64,000 bases of DNA, taken from positions 620,001-684,000 of the forward strand of contig KL370840.1 of NCBI GenBank assembly GCA_000701945.1, read 5' to 3'. This document shows positions 53,507 to 61,934 of this stretch, one piece after another. Source of the DNA: Anaerotruncus sp. MC2020 (lineage in GTDB: Bacteria; Bacillota; Clostridia; Oscillospirales; Ruminococcaceae). The notes under the pieces were generated by a model that had not been told where the DNA came from, did no database searches, and was given only the letters and a program-made list of their open reading frames with translations. The position numbers were made by a program, and so were the translations under genes. The first letter of the stretch is position 1; every line of letters begins with the position of its first letter.

Positions 53507-53575
53507 TACGCCTGACCGCATTGCACAGTATCCGATAGATTTACGTTATAGGCTCCGCGCGCTCAAGGAGGTGAT

Positions 53576-54745
53576 ATGATGTATAGTTCGGCAGTATACA
53601 TATCTTATATGATAACCGAGGTCTTCTGCATTTTCTTTTCGGTCGGTATCATCATCAAGGCAAACAAGAACGTCGGCACTGACCTGCAAATGCGGCATTT
53701 CCGTGCAATGGCGATGTTCTTCATCATCTACCTCATCAACGACAGCATATGGGCGCTTGGTCAGGGCGGACTTATCCAGTTCAGCAAGACCTCCAACAAG
53801 ATAGCGAGCGCATCGGGACTCGTCGCCGTTACTCTTCTTACCCTCGGCTGGTGCATATTCGTCATATACCGTATCGACCAGAACAAATCAAAGGATATGA
53901 AGCTGCTGATTGGTATGCATTACTCGGTCGCGGCTCTGGACGTCCTTCTGACAGTAACATCAATCTTCACGGGCTACTACTTCTACATCGACGAGAACAA
54001 CATCTATCAGCTCGCGAGCGGCTACAATATCCACCTCATATTCATCTTCATACAGCTTTTCGGAAGCGGTATATACTCGTTTGCACAGAGCTTCTCGAAC
54101 AAGCAGGTCAGGATAAAGAAGGAGTACCGCTTACCGCTCCTTTTCATCATCATACCGTCGGCTGCTGCGGTACTTGAGGGCATACTCCCGCTGACCCCGA
54201 TAGTCCCGCTGGGAACATTCCTGCCCATACTCCTCGCCTTCCTCGAGATACAGAACAGCGAGATATACTCCGACGCGCTGACGGGGCTCAACAACCGCCG
54301 CCGCATGGAGATATTCCTGCAGGATATGATACACAACGCCTCTGATGAAAACCCGTTCAGAATATACATCATAGACGTCAACGACTTCAAGCAGGTCAAC
54401 GACAAATTCGGGCACATCGCAGGCGACCGCGCACTACAGCTCGTAGCCGACGCTCTTCACAACGTCTCCGACAGGGTACACGGCTTCTGCGCGAGGTACG
54501 GCGGAGACGAATTCGTGCTGATAGTCAAGGACGAAACGGAGCTGCAAACAGCTCTGCAAAAGGAGGCAGACCTCCTGCGCGAGAGCTGCTCCGACCTTCT
54601 CCCGAGGATAACTGTCTGCACGGGCTGCGCTGTATGCCGCTCGGGAGCAGTCACGGCTGCACAGCTCATCGCTGAGGCTGATGAGAAGCTCTACGTCATG
54701 AAGGAGGAATTCCACGGACGCAGAAAAGCGGAAGATAACAAATGA
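53576..54745 (+). CDS. Membrane-bound diguanylate cyclase (GGDEF) with degenerate I-site
   Basis: A 389-residue protein with about seven N-terminal membrane helices (1-225, an uncharacterised 7TM-like sensor) followed by a GGDEF domain. Active-site motif RYGGDEF is intact, as is the DALTGLNNRR start and IIDVNDFKQVND. The usual feedback I-site RxxD five residues ahead of the motif reads RVHG, so product inhibition is probably lost. AAGGAGGTGAT lies before two successive ATGs (53576 and 53579); either may be used. It sits 69 bases after the flavoprotein gene and may be co-transcribed. Confidence 0.9.
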   Translation: MMYSSAVYISYMITEVFCIFFSVGIIIKANKNVGTDLQMRHFRAMAMFFIIYLINDSIWALGQGGLIQFSKTSNKIASASGLVAVTLLTLGWCIFVIYRIDQNKSKDMKLLIGMHYSVAALDVLLTVTSIFTGYYFYIDENNIYQLASGYNIHLIFIFIQLFGSGIYSFAQSFSNKQVRIKKEYRLPLLFIIIPSAAAVLEGILPLTPIVPLGTFLPILLAFLEIQNSEIYSDALTGLNNRRRMEIFLQDMIHNASDENPFRIYIIDVNDFKQVNDKFGHIAGDRALQLVADALHNVSDRVHGFCARYGGDEFVLIVKDETELQTALQKEADLLRESCSDLLPRITVCTGCAVCRSGAVTAAQLIAEADEKLYVMKEEFHGRRKAEDNK

Positions 54746-54755
54746 AAGATCCGAC

Positions 54756-54788
54756 AAAAAGGCAGCTTAGGCTGCCTTTTCTTTTTTT
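54756..54788 (+). terminator. Terminator after the GGDEF gene
   Basis: AAAAAGGCAGC pairs with GCTGCCTTTT around TTAG, followed by C and a T7 tract. Confidence 0.92.
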
Positions 54789-54809
54789 GCAGGCAATAAC
54801 TTGCAGAGG

Positions 54810-54838
54810 TTGCATTTTATTTAAATGTATGATATAAT
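54810..54838 (+). promoter_or_regulatory. Promoter of the moxR-DUF58-transglutaminase operon
   Basis: TTGCAT (54810-54815), 17 bases, TATAAT (54833-54838) with TG extension. Confidence 0.85.
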
Positions 54839-54873
54839 GAATATGTATTTTTTGATTTACAGGAGAAACAAAT

Positions 54874-55833
54874 ATGAACAACACATATTATGCAAAACAG
54901 ATAAACGACGTCGTAGCCGAGGTCAAGAAAGCGGTCATCGGCAAGGACGCTATCATCATCAAGACCCTGCTCGCTATCCTCTGCAAGGGACATATCCTCA
55001 TCGAGGATATCCCCGGCGTCGGCAAGACGACCCTCGCCCTCGCCTTCTCGAAGGCGCTGTCTCTCGAGCACAACCGTATGCAGTTCACTCCCGACGTACT
55101 GCCGTCCGATGTAACGGGCTTCAACGTGTACAACAAGGTCAAGAACACCTTTGAATTCCGTCCCGGCGTTGCCTTTTGCAACCTCTTCCTCGCGGACGAG
55201 ATAAACCGTACCTCGAGCAAGACGCAGTCCGCACTTCTCGAGCTCATGGAGGAGAAGAGCATCACTGTTGACGGCAACACCTACAAGCTCCCCGAGCCGT
55301 ACACTGTCATCGCAACGCAGAATCCGATAGGCTCTGCGGGTACGCACAACCTCCCCGATTCCCAGCTCGACCGCTTCATGATAAAGCTGAGCATGGGCTA
55401 TCCCGACTTCGGCGGCGAGGTAGCTATCCTCAAGTCAAAGTTCAACTCGAACCCGCTCGAGGGCGTGAACGAGGTCGCGAACGCGCGCATGATAATGGAG
55501 CTTCAGGACTACATCGCCAATATCTACGTTGACGACAGGATATACGAGTACATAGTCCAGCTCTCCGCCGCTACGAGAAATCACCCGATGATAAAGCTCG
55601 GAGTCAGCCCGCGCGGCACGCTCGCGCTCATGCAGATATCCAAGGGCATAGCCGCCGCTATGGGACGCGACTACGTTATCCCCGACGACATCGTCTACAT
55701 CTGCGGCGACGTATTCGAGCACCGCATCATCCTCAATTCAAAGGCAAAGCTGTCAGAGGTGACAGCCGCGAGCGTCATCGCCGACATCATCAAGAAGGTG
55801 CCCGCTCCCGGCATATCCGAAAAGCAGGTCTGA
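54874..55833 (+). CDS. MoxR-family AAA+ ATPase
   Basis: A 319-residue MoxR ATPase: Walker A GVGKTTLA near residue 49, Walker B LFLADEINRT, sensor 1 IATQNP, and a C-terminal lid (SPRGTLALM). MoxR proteins are chaperone-like and usually act with von Willebrand factor or DUF58 partners; the DUF58 gene follows after 3 bases and a transglutaminase after that, the common MoxR-DUF58-TgpA arrangement. Confidence 0.93.
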   Translation: MNNTYYAKQINDVVAEVKKAVIGKDAIIIKTLLAILCKGHILIEDIPGVGKTTLALAFSKALSLEHNRMQFTPDVLPSDVTGFNVYNKVKNTFEFRPGVAFCNLFLADEINRTSSKTQSALLELMEEKSITVDGNTYKLPEPYTVIATQNPIGSAGTHNLPDSQLDRFMIKLSMGYPDFGGEVAILKSKFNSNPLEGVNEVANARMIMELQDYIANIYVDDRIYEYIVQLSAATRNHPMIKLGVSPRGTLALMQISKGIAAAMGRDYVIPDDIVYICGDVFEHRIILNSKAKLSEVTAASVIADIIKKVPAPGISEKQV

Positions 55834-55836
55834 ACC

Positions 55837-57036
55837 ATGTTCCTGATGAAGCTGTTTTTCGCCGTGCTGATAGTGATATGCGCGGTGTTCTACGTCATGT
55901 ACCTGTGGGACTTTGCCCTCGTACTGCTGATAGTGGTCTGTGCGATACCCGTGCTGATGTTCATTACGGGATTCATCACGAAGCTCCTCGTAAAAGCCGA
56001 GATGTCCGTCAAGGACAGCACAGCCTCGAAGCGCGAGGACTTCCCCGTGTTCCTGCGTATCAACAACAGGAGCATATTCCCTATCGGCAAGGCTATAGCC
56101 CACATTGAGTACTACAACGTATTCAACAATGAGATAAATATGTTCGAGCTGCATATGCCCGTCCAGCCGCTCAACGAGCAGAGCGTGACCTTCCAGCTGA
56201 GCTCGAGATTCTGCGGCATAATCAACATCAAGTGTGCATTTATCTACATCTACGACCCGCTGAGGATATTCAGGTTCAAGATAGCGCGCAGTCTAACGGC
56301 TGAGGTCGCCGTTATGCCCGAGGGACACGAGATAGGCGGCGAGGTCAGCTATCTCGACCGCATCAACGAGGAGAGCAACGTCTTCTCCGAGTTCAAGCCC
56401 GGCGACGACCCGTCCGAGGTGTTTGACCTCCGCGGCTACCACCCCGGCGACAAGCTCAACCGCATCCACTGGAAGCTGAGCTCGAAGAAGGACGAGTTTA
56501 TCGTCAAGGATTACAGCCTCCCAGTGGACATACCGTGTACGCTCTTCGTCAACCTCAAATGCTACGAGAAGAACGACCGCCGCTTCACCCTGCCCGTATT
56601 TGATACGCTTGTGGAAACGCTCGTATCCTTGTCGCAGTTCATGCTCGAAAACGAGCGTCTGCACTCGATAGTCTTCTACAACGGCAAGGCTGGCGGATTT
56701 GTCGAACGCAATATCACCGACTCCGACGACCTCGCGAGCGCTGTACAGGAGCTCATACTCTCCGTCACGGACAACCTCTTCTGCGAGCCGCCCGAGCTCT
56801 ATTTCACGGAGCACAGCGGCTTGTCGCTGTCGTCCTTTACGTTTATCACGTCTGTCCCCGAGACGAACATTCTCGAATACATCGACGACAACGTCGACGC
56901 CGACATACTCAACGCACTCGTAGTGGTAGCCTCTCCCGAAGAGGCGGCGAAGGTGTCCGCGGGATATCCGAACCTCACCACGATACCCGTCATCATCGGC
57001 AGGATAAGCTCGTCTGTAAAGGATATAGAACTTTAA
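55837..57036 (+). CDS. DUF58 membrane protein
   Basis: A 399-residue protein with two N-terminal membrane helices (about 5-23 and 26-48), a beta-rich region (about 50-180), and the DUF58 signature (SEFKPGDDPSEVFDLRGYHPGDKLNRIHWKLSSKKDEFIVKD, of which GDKLNRIHWK is the core). It is the usual partner of MoxR ATPases. It is coupled tightly to the genes on both sides (3 and 11 bases), but its biochemical role is unknown. Confidence 0.9.
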   Translation: MFLMKLFFAVLIVICAVFYVMYLWDFALVLLIVVCAIPVLMFITGFITKLLVKAEMSVKDSTASKREDFPVFLRINNRSIFPIGKAIAHIEYYNVFNNEINMFELHMPVQPLNEQSVTFQLSSRFCGIINIKCAFIYIYDPLRIFRFKIARSLTAEVAVMPEGHEIGGEVSYLDRINEESNVFSEFKPGDDPSEVFDLRGYHPGDKLNRIHWKLSSKKDEFIVKDYSLPVDIPCTLFVNLKCYEKNDRRFTLPVFDTLVETLVSLSQFMLENERLHSIVFYNGKAGGFVERNITDSDDLASAVQELILSVTDNLFCEPPELYFTEHSGLSLSSFTFITSVPETNILEYIDDNVDADILNALVVVASPEEAAKVSAGYPNLTTIPVIIGRISSSVKDIEL

Positions 57037-57047
57037 AAGGAAACAAT

Positions 57048-59756
57048 ATGAAACATAAAAAGATAAAGAACAGCAACGGCATTACGATAAGCGACAGCAT
57101 CATAATGTCCGTGAAGAAGAAGCGACCCAATTTCAGGGTCATCGAGGGCGTGACCGTAGCGGTCTGCGGCTTCGTGGCGACGATAATGTCCTTCTTCTCG
57201 ATGTTCGAGTTCAACTACAACAAGCCCGCAGTGGTCTTTGCGGCGATACTGTTCTCGGCAGTCTACATCACGCTCGCCCTCATGGGAAAGCGGGGCGTGT
57301 GGATAGCCGCTGGCTCGGTATTCATCGCGTTATTCGCGTGCTACCGATATATCGAGAAGCTCGCTCTCGGCTTCAAGTACATCTACAACAGGATATACAG
57401 CGCCGCCTACCACACGGACATCTCCTACTACAAATTCATGAAGCCGAAGCTTGAAGTAGGCTCGGTAACGGCATTCTTCATACTCTACATATGGGCGCTC
57501 GCGCTGGTGTTATACATCTTCACAATATACCGCCCGAACTCGATACCTCCCCTGCTCGTGACCTTCCCCGTCCTCGAGATAGGACTGTACAACGGCATGA
57601 AGGTATCGGTGCTGTGGGGCATGATGCTGATAGGCTACTGGTTCGCTCTCTTCGCGATGACGAACATCGACATCGGCGAATACTCAGGCGGAACGGGAGG
57701 CTTCGTCCGAAAGGAGAACCTGTTCTTCCCGAAGCGGCAGATGCGGCTGAAGGTCACGGAGAAATGCGGCGTCATGATAATTGCGGAGGTGCTCGCACTG
57801 ACAGCCTTGACTGCCTGTACGATGAGAGTTCTCGGCTACCGCCGCAGCGAGGAGATAAACCGCCGACGCAGCAATATACGCGATGCGGTCAATTCCTTCA
57901 CCATCGACGACATAGCGGGAAGCGTCTCCAACATCACGAGCGCCTTCGGCTTCACATTCACGACCGACACTCACAAGCTCGGCAACGTCGACAGACTGCA
58001 CTACAAGGACTCGACCGACCTCATCGTCACCGTCGACCAGGATTTCGACGGCGCTGTCTACCTCAAGGAATTCACGGGCGCGGAGTACGACTCCGACAAG
58101 TGGACGGCTTTCCCTGACTCGGTGTACAGCGACGCGCAGTTCACTGATTTCGGACGCTATGCGATACATCCGCAGGACTTCCCGCATACCGCCAACCACC
58201 TCCTCTTCCAGCACAGGGACGACTACACGATATGGATAGAGTCGAAGCTGAACAGCAACAGGAGCTTTGCTCCCTATGGCACTGATTCGCTCGGCATAAC
58301 GAACTACAACTACGACAAGGACGTGACCTCGAAGAAGGGCTCGAAGAACGAATTCTCCTACAAATTCGCGCCGTATATCCCCGAGGACGTCATACCCGAG
58401 GTCAACCGTCCCATGCGAATGGTCTGCTTCCCCGAACGCATCATGGACGATGACTGGCGGACAAAGATAAACAACTACTGCAAGGCATATGACCTGCTCT
58501 CAAACAACGGCAACGAATACTTCAACATGAACTCCTTCATCGACGTCCAGCCCACGTACTACTACGACAATGGCGAGGCTATGATGACCATGCTCATGGA
58601 GGAGAAGTACGAGGACTTCGTCTACAAGAACTATCTTCAGCTCCCCGACACGCCCGAAATGGAGGAAATACGCAAGGAATTTGCTCCCTTCCTCCGAGAG
58701 ACAAGCAGGAACGCAACATCCAACGAAAAGATAAGGACGCTCGAGGCTCTCAGGGAGGAGGTCAGCGCGAGGGTCGAGTATTCGCTCGTCCCTGGACGTA
58801 CTCCCAACAACCGCGACTTCGTCAACTACTTCCTGCTCGAGAACCACAAGGGCTACTGCGTACACTATGCCTCTGCGGGAGTCATACTCGCGCGAATGGC
58901 TGGCATACCTGCGCGCTATGCGTCGGGCTACGTCATCGTCGGAGACGACTTCAACAGCGACAACCGCAACGCGAGCGGCTCATACACGATAGAGGTCAAG
59001 GACAACCGCAGTCATGCATGGGTAGAGGTCTACCTCAACGGCTACGGCTGGGTACCGTTCGAGTTCACGGCGGGCTACAGTCAGCAGTCGATAGATACGA
59101 ACCCCACCACCACTGCGACATCTGCGTCGACTGAACCTGTAGAATCCACCACAACGACCGCCGTCCCCGAGACGACCACGGACGATACTACTGAAACTCA
59201 CAGCCCCGCTAACAGCACAGCCGCAAATACCACGACAGCCGCAGTCACCACAGGTGCGACTACTGCCGTATCAACGGGCGGCTTAGGTCACGGCAGCGGC
59301 GGCGGCTTCCATATCACGATACCGCCCGCAGTAAAGTATACGATATACACGGTACTGCTCGCGGCGGCATTCATCGGAGCGGCTCTGCTGCGGCGTATGC
59401 TCATACTTTGGCTGAGGCGGAAGCACTTCTCCGAGGGCGACCCGACCAAGCGTATGCGGTACATCTACGGCTACGCGGAGAAGCTCCTCGGCATCATGGA
59501 CATCAAACGCGAGGGCGAATCGCGCATGGACTTCGCGGCAAAGGTCGACAAGGCACTCGGCGGACAGCTCTATCATGCAGGAGGCTTCACCGCCTGCACG
59601 GACGCGGCTCTGCGTGCGGCATTCTCCGAGGAGACGCCAAGCAAGGCAGAGGCTGACGAGCACATGAAGTTCGCGGAGGGATTCGCAAAGAAGCTCTACG
59701 CGGAATCAAAGCCGCTGAGACGCTTCTGGCTGAAATTCATCAACGTAATACAATAA
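57048..59756 (+). CDS. Transglutaminase-like membrane protein (TgpA type)
   Basis: A 902-residue protein. About six N-terminal membrane helices (40-265), an extracellular region, and a transglutaminase-like core (about 560-690) with Cys in KGYCVHYASAG, His in SHAWVEVY and an acidic residue in GWVPFEFT, where Glu takes the usual Asp position as in many Firmicutes relatives. A Thr-rich linker (about 685-760), another membrane helix (about 765-785), and a C-terminal DUF4129-like helical domain follow. Probably acts on envelope proteins or peptides, though the substrate is unknown. AAAGGA precedes the ATG. Confidence 0.9.
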   Translation: MKHKKIKNSNGITISDSIIMSVKKKRPNFRVIEGVTVAVCGFVATIMSFFSMFEFNYNKPAVVFAAILFSAVYITLALMGKRGVWIAAGSVFIALFACYRYIEKLALGFKYIYNRIYSAAYHTDISYYKFMKPKLEVGSVTAFFILYIWALALVLYIFTIYRPNSIPPLLVTFPVLEIGLYNGMKVSVLWGMMLIGYWFALFAMTNIDIGEYSGGTGGFVRKENLFFPKRQMRLKVTEKCGVMIIAEVLALTALTACTMRVLGYRRSEEINRRRSNIRDAVNSFTIDDIAGSVSNITSAFGFTFTTDTHKLGNVDRLHYKDSTDLIVTVDQDFDGAVYLKEFTGAEYDSDKWTAFPDSVYSDAQFTDFGRYAIHPQDFPHTANHLLFQHRDDYTIWIESKLNSNRSFAPYGTDSLGITNYNYDKDVTSKKGSKNEFSYKFAPYIPEDVIPEVNRPMRMVCFPERIMDDDWRTKINNYCKAYDLLSNNGNEYFNMNSFIDVQPTYYYDNGEAMMTMLMEEKYEDFVYKNYLQLPDTPEMEEIRKEFAPFLRETSRNATSNEKIRTLEALREEVSARVEYSLVPGRTPNNRDFVNYFLLENHKGYCVHYASAGVILARMAGIPARYASGYVIVGDDFNSDNRNASGSYTIEVKDNRSHAWVEVYLNGYGWVPFEFTAGYSQQSIDTNPTTTATSASTEPVESTTTTAVPETTTDDTTETHSPANSTAANTTTAAVTTGATTAVSTGGLGHGSGGGFHITIPPAVKYTIYTVLLAAAFIGAALLRRMLILWLRRKHFSEGDPTKRMRYIYGYAEKLLGIMDIKREGESRMDFAAKVDKALGGQLYHAGGFTACTDAALRAAFSEETPSKAEADEHMKFAEGFAKKLYAESKPLRRFWLKFINVIQ

Positions 59757-59760
59757 ATAA

Positions 59761-59877
59761 TGTAGGGGCGAGTTCCGCTCGCCCGCAAAAAAATTAGAAT
59801 ACGCACGGGCGCACGGAATGCGCCCCTACAATTCATCTTTATTTTTGCGGACGACCAATGGTCGTCCCTACTTTTTT
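59761..59877. repeat. Cluster of REP-like palindromes
   Basis: TGTAGGGGCG (59761-59770) and CGCCCCTACA (59821-59830) are perfect inverted repeats. Inside lie GGGCGAG-TTCCG-CTCGCCC and GGGCGCA-CGGAA-TGCGCCC, and downstream GACGACC-AAT-GGTCGTC (59861-59877). The TAGGGGCG/CGCCCCTA edges recur in part at 32341-32348. Resembles dispersed intergenic hairpin repeats of gut Firmicutes; could act as a terminator for the upstream operon. Confidence 0.75.
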
Positions 59878-59930
59878 ATATTAGTGTGATTTTTTTCCTC
59901 CCTGCCTCGTTTATATAGTAGAAGCGCTTC

Positions 59931-60016
59931 AAAGGGTGTCCCTTTAGCCAGCTTCGTAGGAGAGCAAATACAAACCGCAGCTTTACGGCTCGGTGACCCT
60001 ACAAACTGCTAAAAGG
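59931..60016 (+). ncRNA. Structured leader of the ECF sigma operon with mutually exclusive pairings
   Basis: AAAGGG (59931-59936) pairs with CCCTTT (59940-59945) as a local hairpin. The same bases CCTTTAGCCAG (59941-59951) can instead pair with CTGCTAAAAGG (60006-60016), enclosing GTAGG (59956-59960) with CCTAC (59998-60002) and a hairpin ACCGCAGC-TTTAC-GGCTCGGT (59974-59994 region). The two states cannot coexist. The leader ends 16 bases before the GAAAGGAG site. GAAGCGCTTC at 59921-59930 is another palindrome, and TATAGT at 59914-59919 a possible -10. Confidence 0.5.
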
Positions 60017-60047
60017 TCAGCCATACAGACAGAAAGGAGATGAAGCC

Positions 60048-60530
60048 GTGAACGACGTACAAATGGCGCTGATATACGACAAGTACAGCAGTGCCGTTTA
60101 CCGCGCCGCGTTCGCGTACTGCCGCAATTCCGCCGACGCCGAGGACATCACGCAGGAGACGTTCATCAAACGCTTCCGCACAGATATCGACTTCCCCGAC
60201 GACAAATCCGAAAAGGCGTGGCTGATGAAGGTCGCGGCAAACAAATGCAAGGATATGTTCCGCTCGGCAAGATATCGGTATTTCTACAACTCGGTACCGC
60301 TCGACGAGGCGAACCTCGTGTACGAGACTCCCGAGGAGAGCGCGGTCTACCACGCGGTCATGGAGCTTCCTCCGAAATACAGACTTGTGATACATCTCTA
60401 CTACTATGAGGGGTATTCCGTGGCAGAGACCGCTAAAATCATCGGCAGAAGCGAAACTGCCGTCCAGACTCAGCTCTACAGGGCGCGGAAGCTCCTGAAA
60501 GAATCTTTGGGCAAGGAGATGTGCTTATGA
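60048..60530 (+). CDS. ECF-type RNA polymerase sigma factor
   Basis: A 160-residue sigma-70-family factor with region 2 (about 8-75, SADAEDITQETFIKRF and EKAWLMKVAANKCKD) and region 4 (about 105-155, LPPKYRLVIHLYYYEGYSVAETAKIIGRSETAVQTQLYRAR), and no regions 1 or 3. The start is GTG at 60048, supported by GAAAGGAG upstream. Its stop overlaps the putative anti-sigma start (ATGA), the usual arrangement for an ECF/anti-sigma pair. The long leader suggests control before translation. Confidence 0.93.
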   Translation: MNDVQMALIYDKYSSAVYRAAFAYCRNSADAEDITQETFIKRFRTDIDFPDDKSEKAWLMKVAANKCKDMFRSARYRYFYNSVPLDEANLVYETPEESAVYHAVMELPPKYRLVIHLYYYEGYSVAETAKIIGRSETAVQTQLYRARKLLKESLGKEMCL

Positions 60531-61696
60531 ATATGAACGATTACAGAAAAGTCACCGACCGCATTTATCCGAGCGATAAGTGCCGCGAGGAGGTAATGAA
60601 CATGAGAAGTGATAATAACAGAAAAAAGATAAAGCACCGTCACACGGGCAAGGCAGTCGCAGCTATCGCTGTAGCTGTCGTTGCTGTGTGCGGAGGCACA
60701 ATCGCGGCGGCTGAGAAGATAGGCTCACTCCACAGGCTCAACGACACACTTGACGAATCCTCTATGAACGAGTACGGCGTCGTTGTACAGAAGGACAAGT
60801 ACAACAACTTCGACTACGAGCCAATCGCTCACAGCGCGCAGGAATTCACGGAGCCTATCCTCATGGAGAGCGACAGCTACTCTATCACCGTCGAGAGCGT
60901 ATACTGCGACGGCAGAACGCTTGTATTCGGTCTGAGCGGCAGTATGAAAAACGGTAATCCCGACGGCTGCGAATACATCTTTTTCGGCAAGGAGCTCACT
61001 ATCGGGGACGATACCTACAGCTCGGAGATGAATGACTATATTCCTTATAACGAAGGCGGAAAATTAGCCACTCTCATGGGAAAGCTCTACCGCGAATCGG
61101 ACACGGACAACGAATTCATCGGAAGCCTCAACGTCGTATTCAACGGGGAGGGCATCACCGAGCCGACTGATGTAAGCGTTGAGCTCACGCAGATAACCAA
61201 CAGTATGCTCACGGAGAGCTCCGAGCAGATGAGCTTCGAGGTCAAGGCAGTCCCAGACCTCACGCTCTCGAAAAAGCTGAACATCACCGCTGAGCACGAC
61301 GGCTTCTCCACGACGGTCTACGAGAGTGACCCTGCAATGCTGCTGATAAGCTCGTCCTACCCCAAGAAATATGATGACCTCATGCGTGCCGAGCATGATG
61401 AATGGCTGAAAAACAGTGACCATAAAGGAAACCACTACGTTAAATCTGCTCATCCTGTGCCATTGTATTTTGATGAAAACGGAAACTATATCGAGCAGAC
61501 GGAGATAAATCCCGTAACTATGCCCGACGGCGAAACAGCTATGTCATTGCAGTCCACGAACTCAAAGACCATAACCGTAAAATGGGGCGACACGAACTGC
61601 ACGTCAAACGAAAACGGCTCTGTCGAATTTGATAATCAGTACGGACATTTCAGTGTTGGCTATATCACCGAATACACCATCGACCTCACTGAATAA
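60527..61696 (+). CDS. Putative membrane-anchored anti-sigma factor (DUF4179-like)
   Basis: A 389-residue protein with a short cytosolic N-terminus (about 1-40, basic, NDYRKVTDRIYPSDKC), one membrane helix (about 44-63, VAAIAVAVVAVCGGTIAAA), and a long extracytoplasmic domain rich in beta strands (SYSITVESVYCDGRTLVFGLSG), as in DUF4179/DUF5643-type proteins often paired with ECF sigma factors. The ATG at 60527 overlaps the sigma stop by four bases and has AAGGAG 8 bases upstream. It likely sequesters the sigma factor until an external signal is sensed. The signal and regulon are not visible here. Confidence 0.82.
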   Translation: MNMNDYRKVTDRIYPSDKCREEVMNMRSDNNRKKIKHRHTGKAVAAIAVAVVAVCGGTIAAAEKIGSLHRLNDTLDESSMNEYGVVVQKDKYNNFDYEPIAHSAQEFTEPILMESDSYSITVESVYCDGRTLVFGLSGSMKNGNPDGCEYIFFGKELTIGDDTYSSEMNDYIPYNEGGKLATLMGKLYRESDTDNEFIGSLNVVFNGEGITEPTDVSVELTQITNSMLTESSEQMSFEVKAVPDLTLSKKLNITAEHDGFSTTVYESDPAMLLISSSYPKKYDDLMRAEHDEWLKNSDHKGNHYVKSAHPVPLYFDENGNYIEQTEINPVTMPDGETAMSLQSTNSKTITVKWGDTNCTSNENGSVEFDNQYGHFSVGYITEYTIDLTE

Positions 61697-61760
61697 TCAG
61701 GAAATATCTGCTCATACTATCGTCAGGACATAGTTCCAATCTATCCTTAGAGGTGAGAAT

Positions 61761-61877
61761 ATGAGCAAGAAAAAGCACGTTGTTGACGTCGAGAACGACC
61801 AGCACAAGCAGTCGGGCGATTCCTCCGAGCACTGCCACGACAGCAAGTCGGGCAATACAACAAGCGACTGCGACTAA
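61761..61877 (+). CDS. Hydrophilic mini-ORF (38 aa)
   Basis: A 38-residue ORF beginning MSKKKHVVDVENDQHKQSGD and ending with Cys-Asp, with GAGGTGA before the ATG. It is highly charged, rich in Asp, Ser, His and Lys with two Cys, and has no membrane segment. It follows the anti-sigma gene by 64 bases and is closed by a strong terminator, so probably the last cistron of that operon. Too short to assign; could be an unstructured peptide or chance. Confidence 0.5.
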   Translation: MSKKKHVVDVENDQHKQSGDSSEHCHDSKSGNTTSDCD

Positions 61878-61880
61878 AAG

Positions 61881-61917
61881 AAAAACGGTCAATGGTAACT
61901 CCATTGACCGTTTTTTT
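61881..61917. terminator. Strong bidirectional terminator
   Basis: A perfect 15-bp stem (AAAAACGGTCAATGG with its complement) around TAACT, T7 on the plus strand and A5 on the other side; serves the sigma operon and the convergent GH9 gene. Confidence 0.94.
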
Positions 61918-61934
61918 GCAGATGTACGCCTGCG

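Noticed and set aside
59881..60047. Known riboswitch (c-di-GMP-I, c-di-AMP, ZTP or cobalamin) before the sigma gene
   Set aside because: None of the conserved core strings of these classes is present; kept only as an unassigned structured leader.
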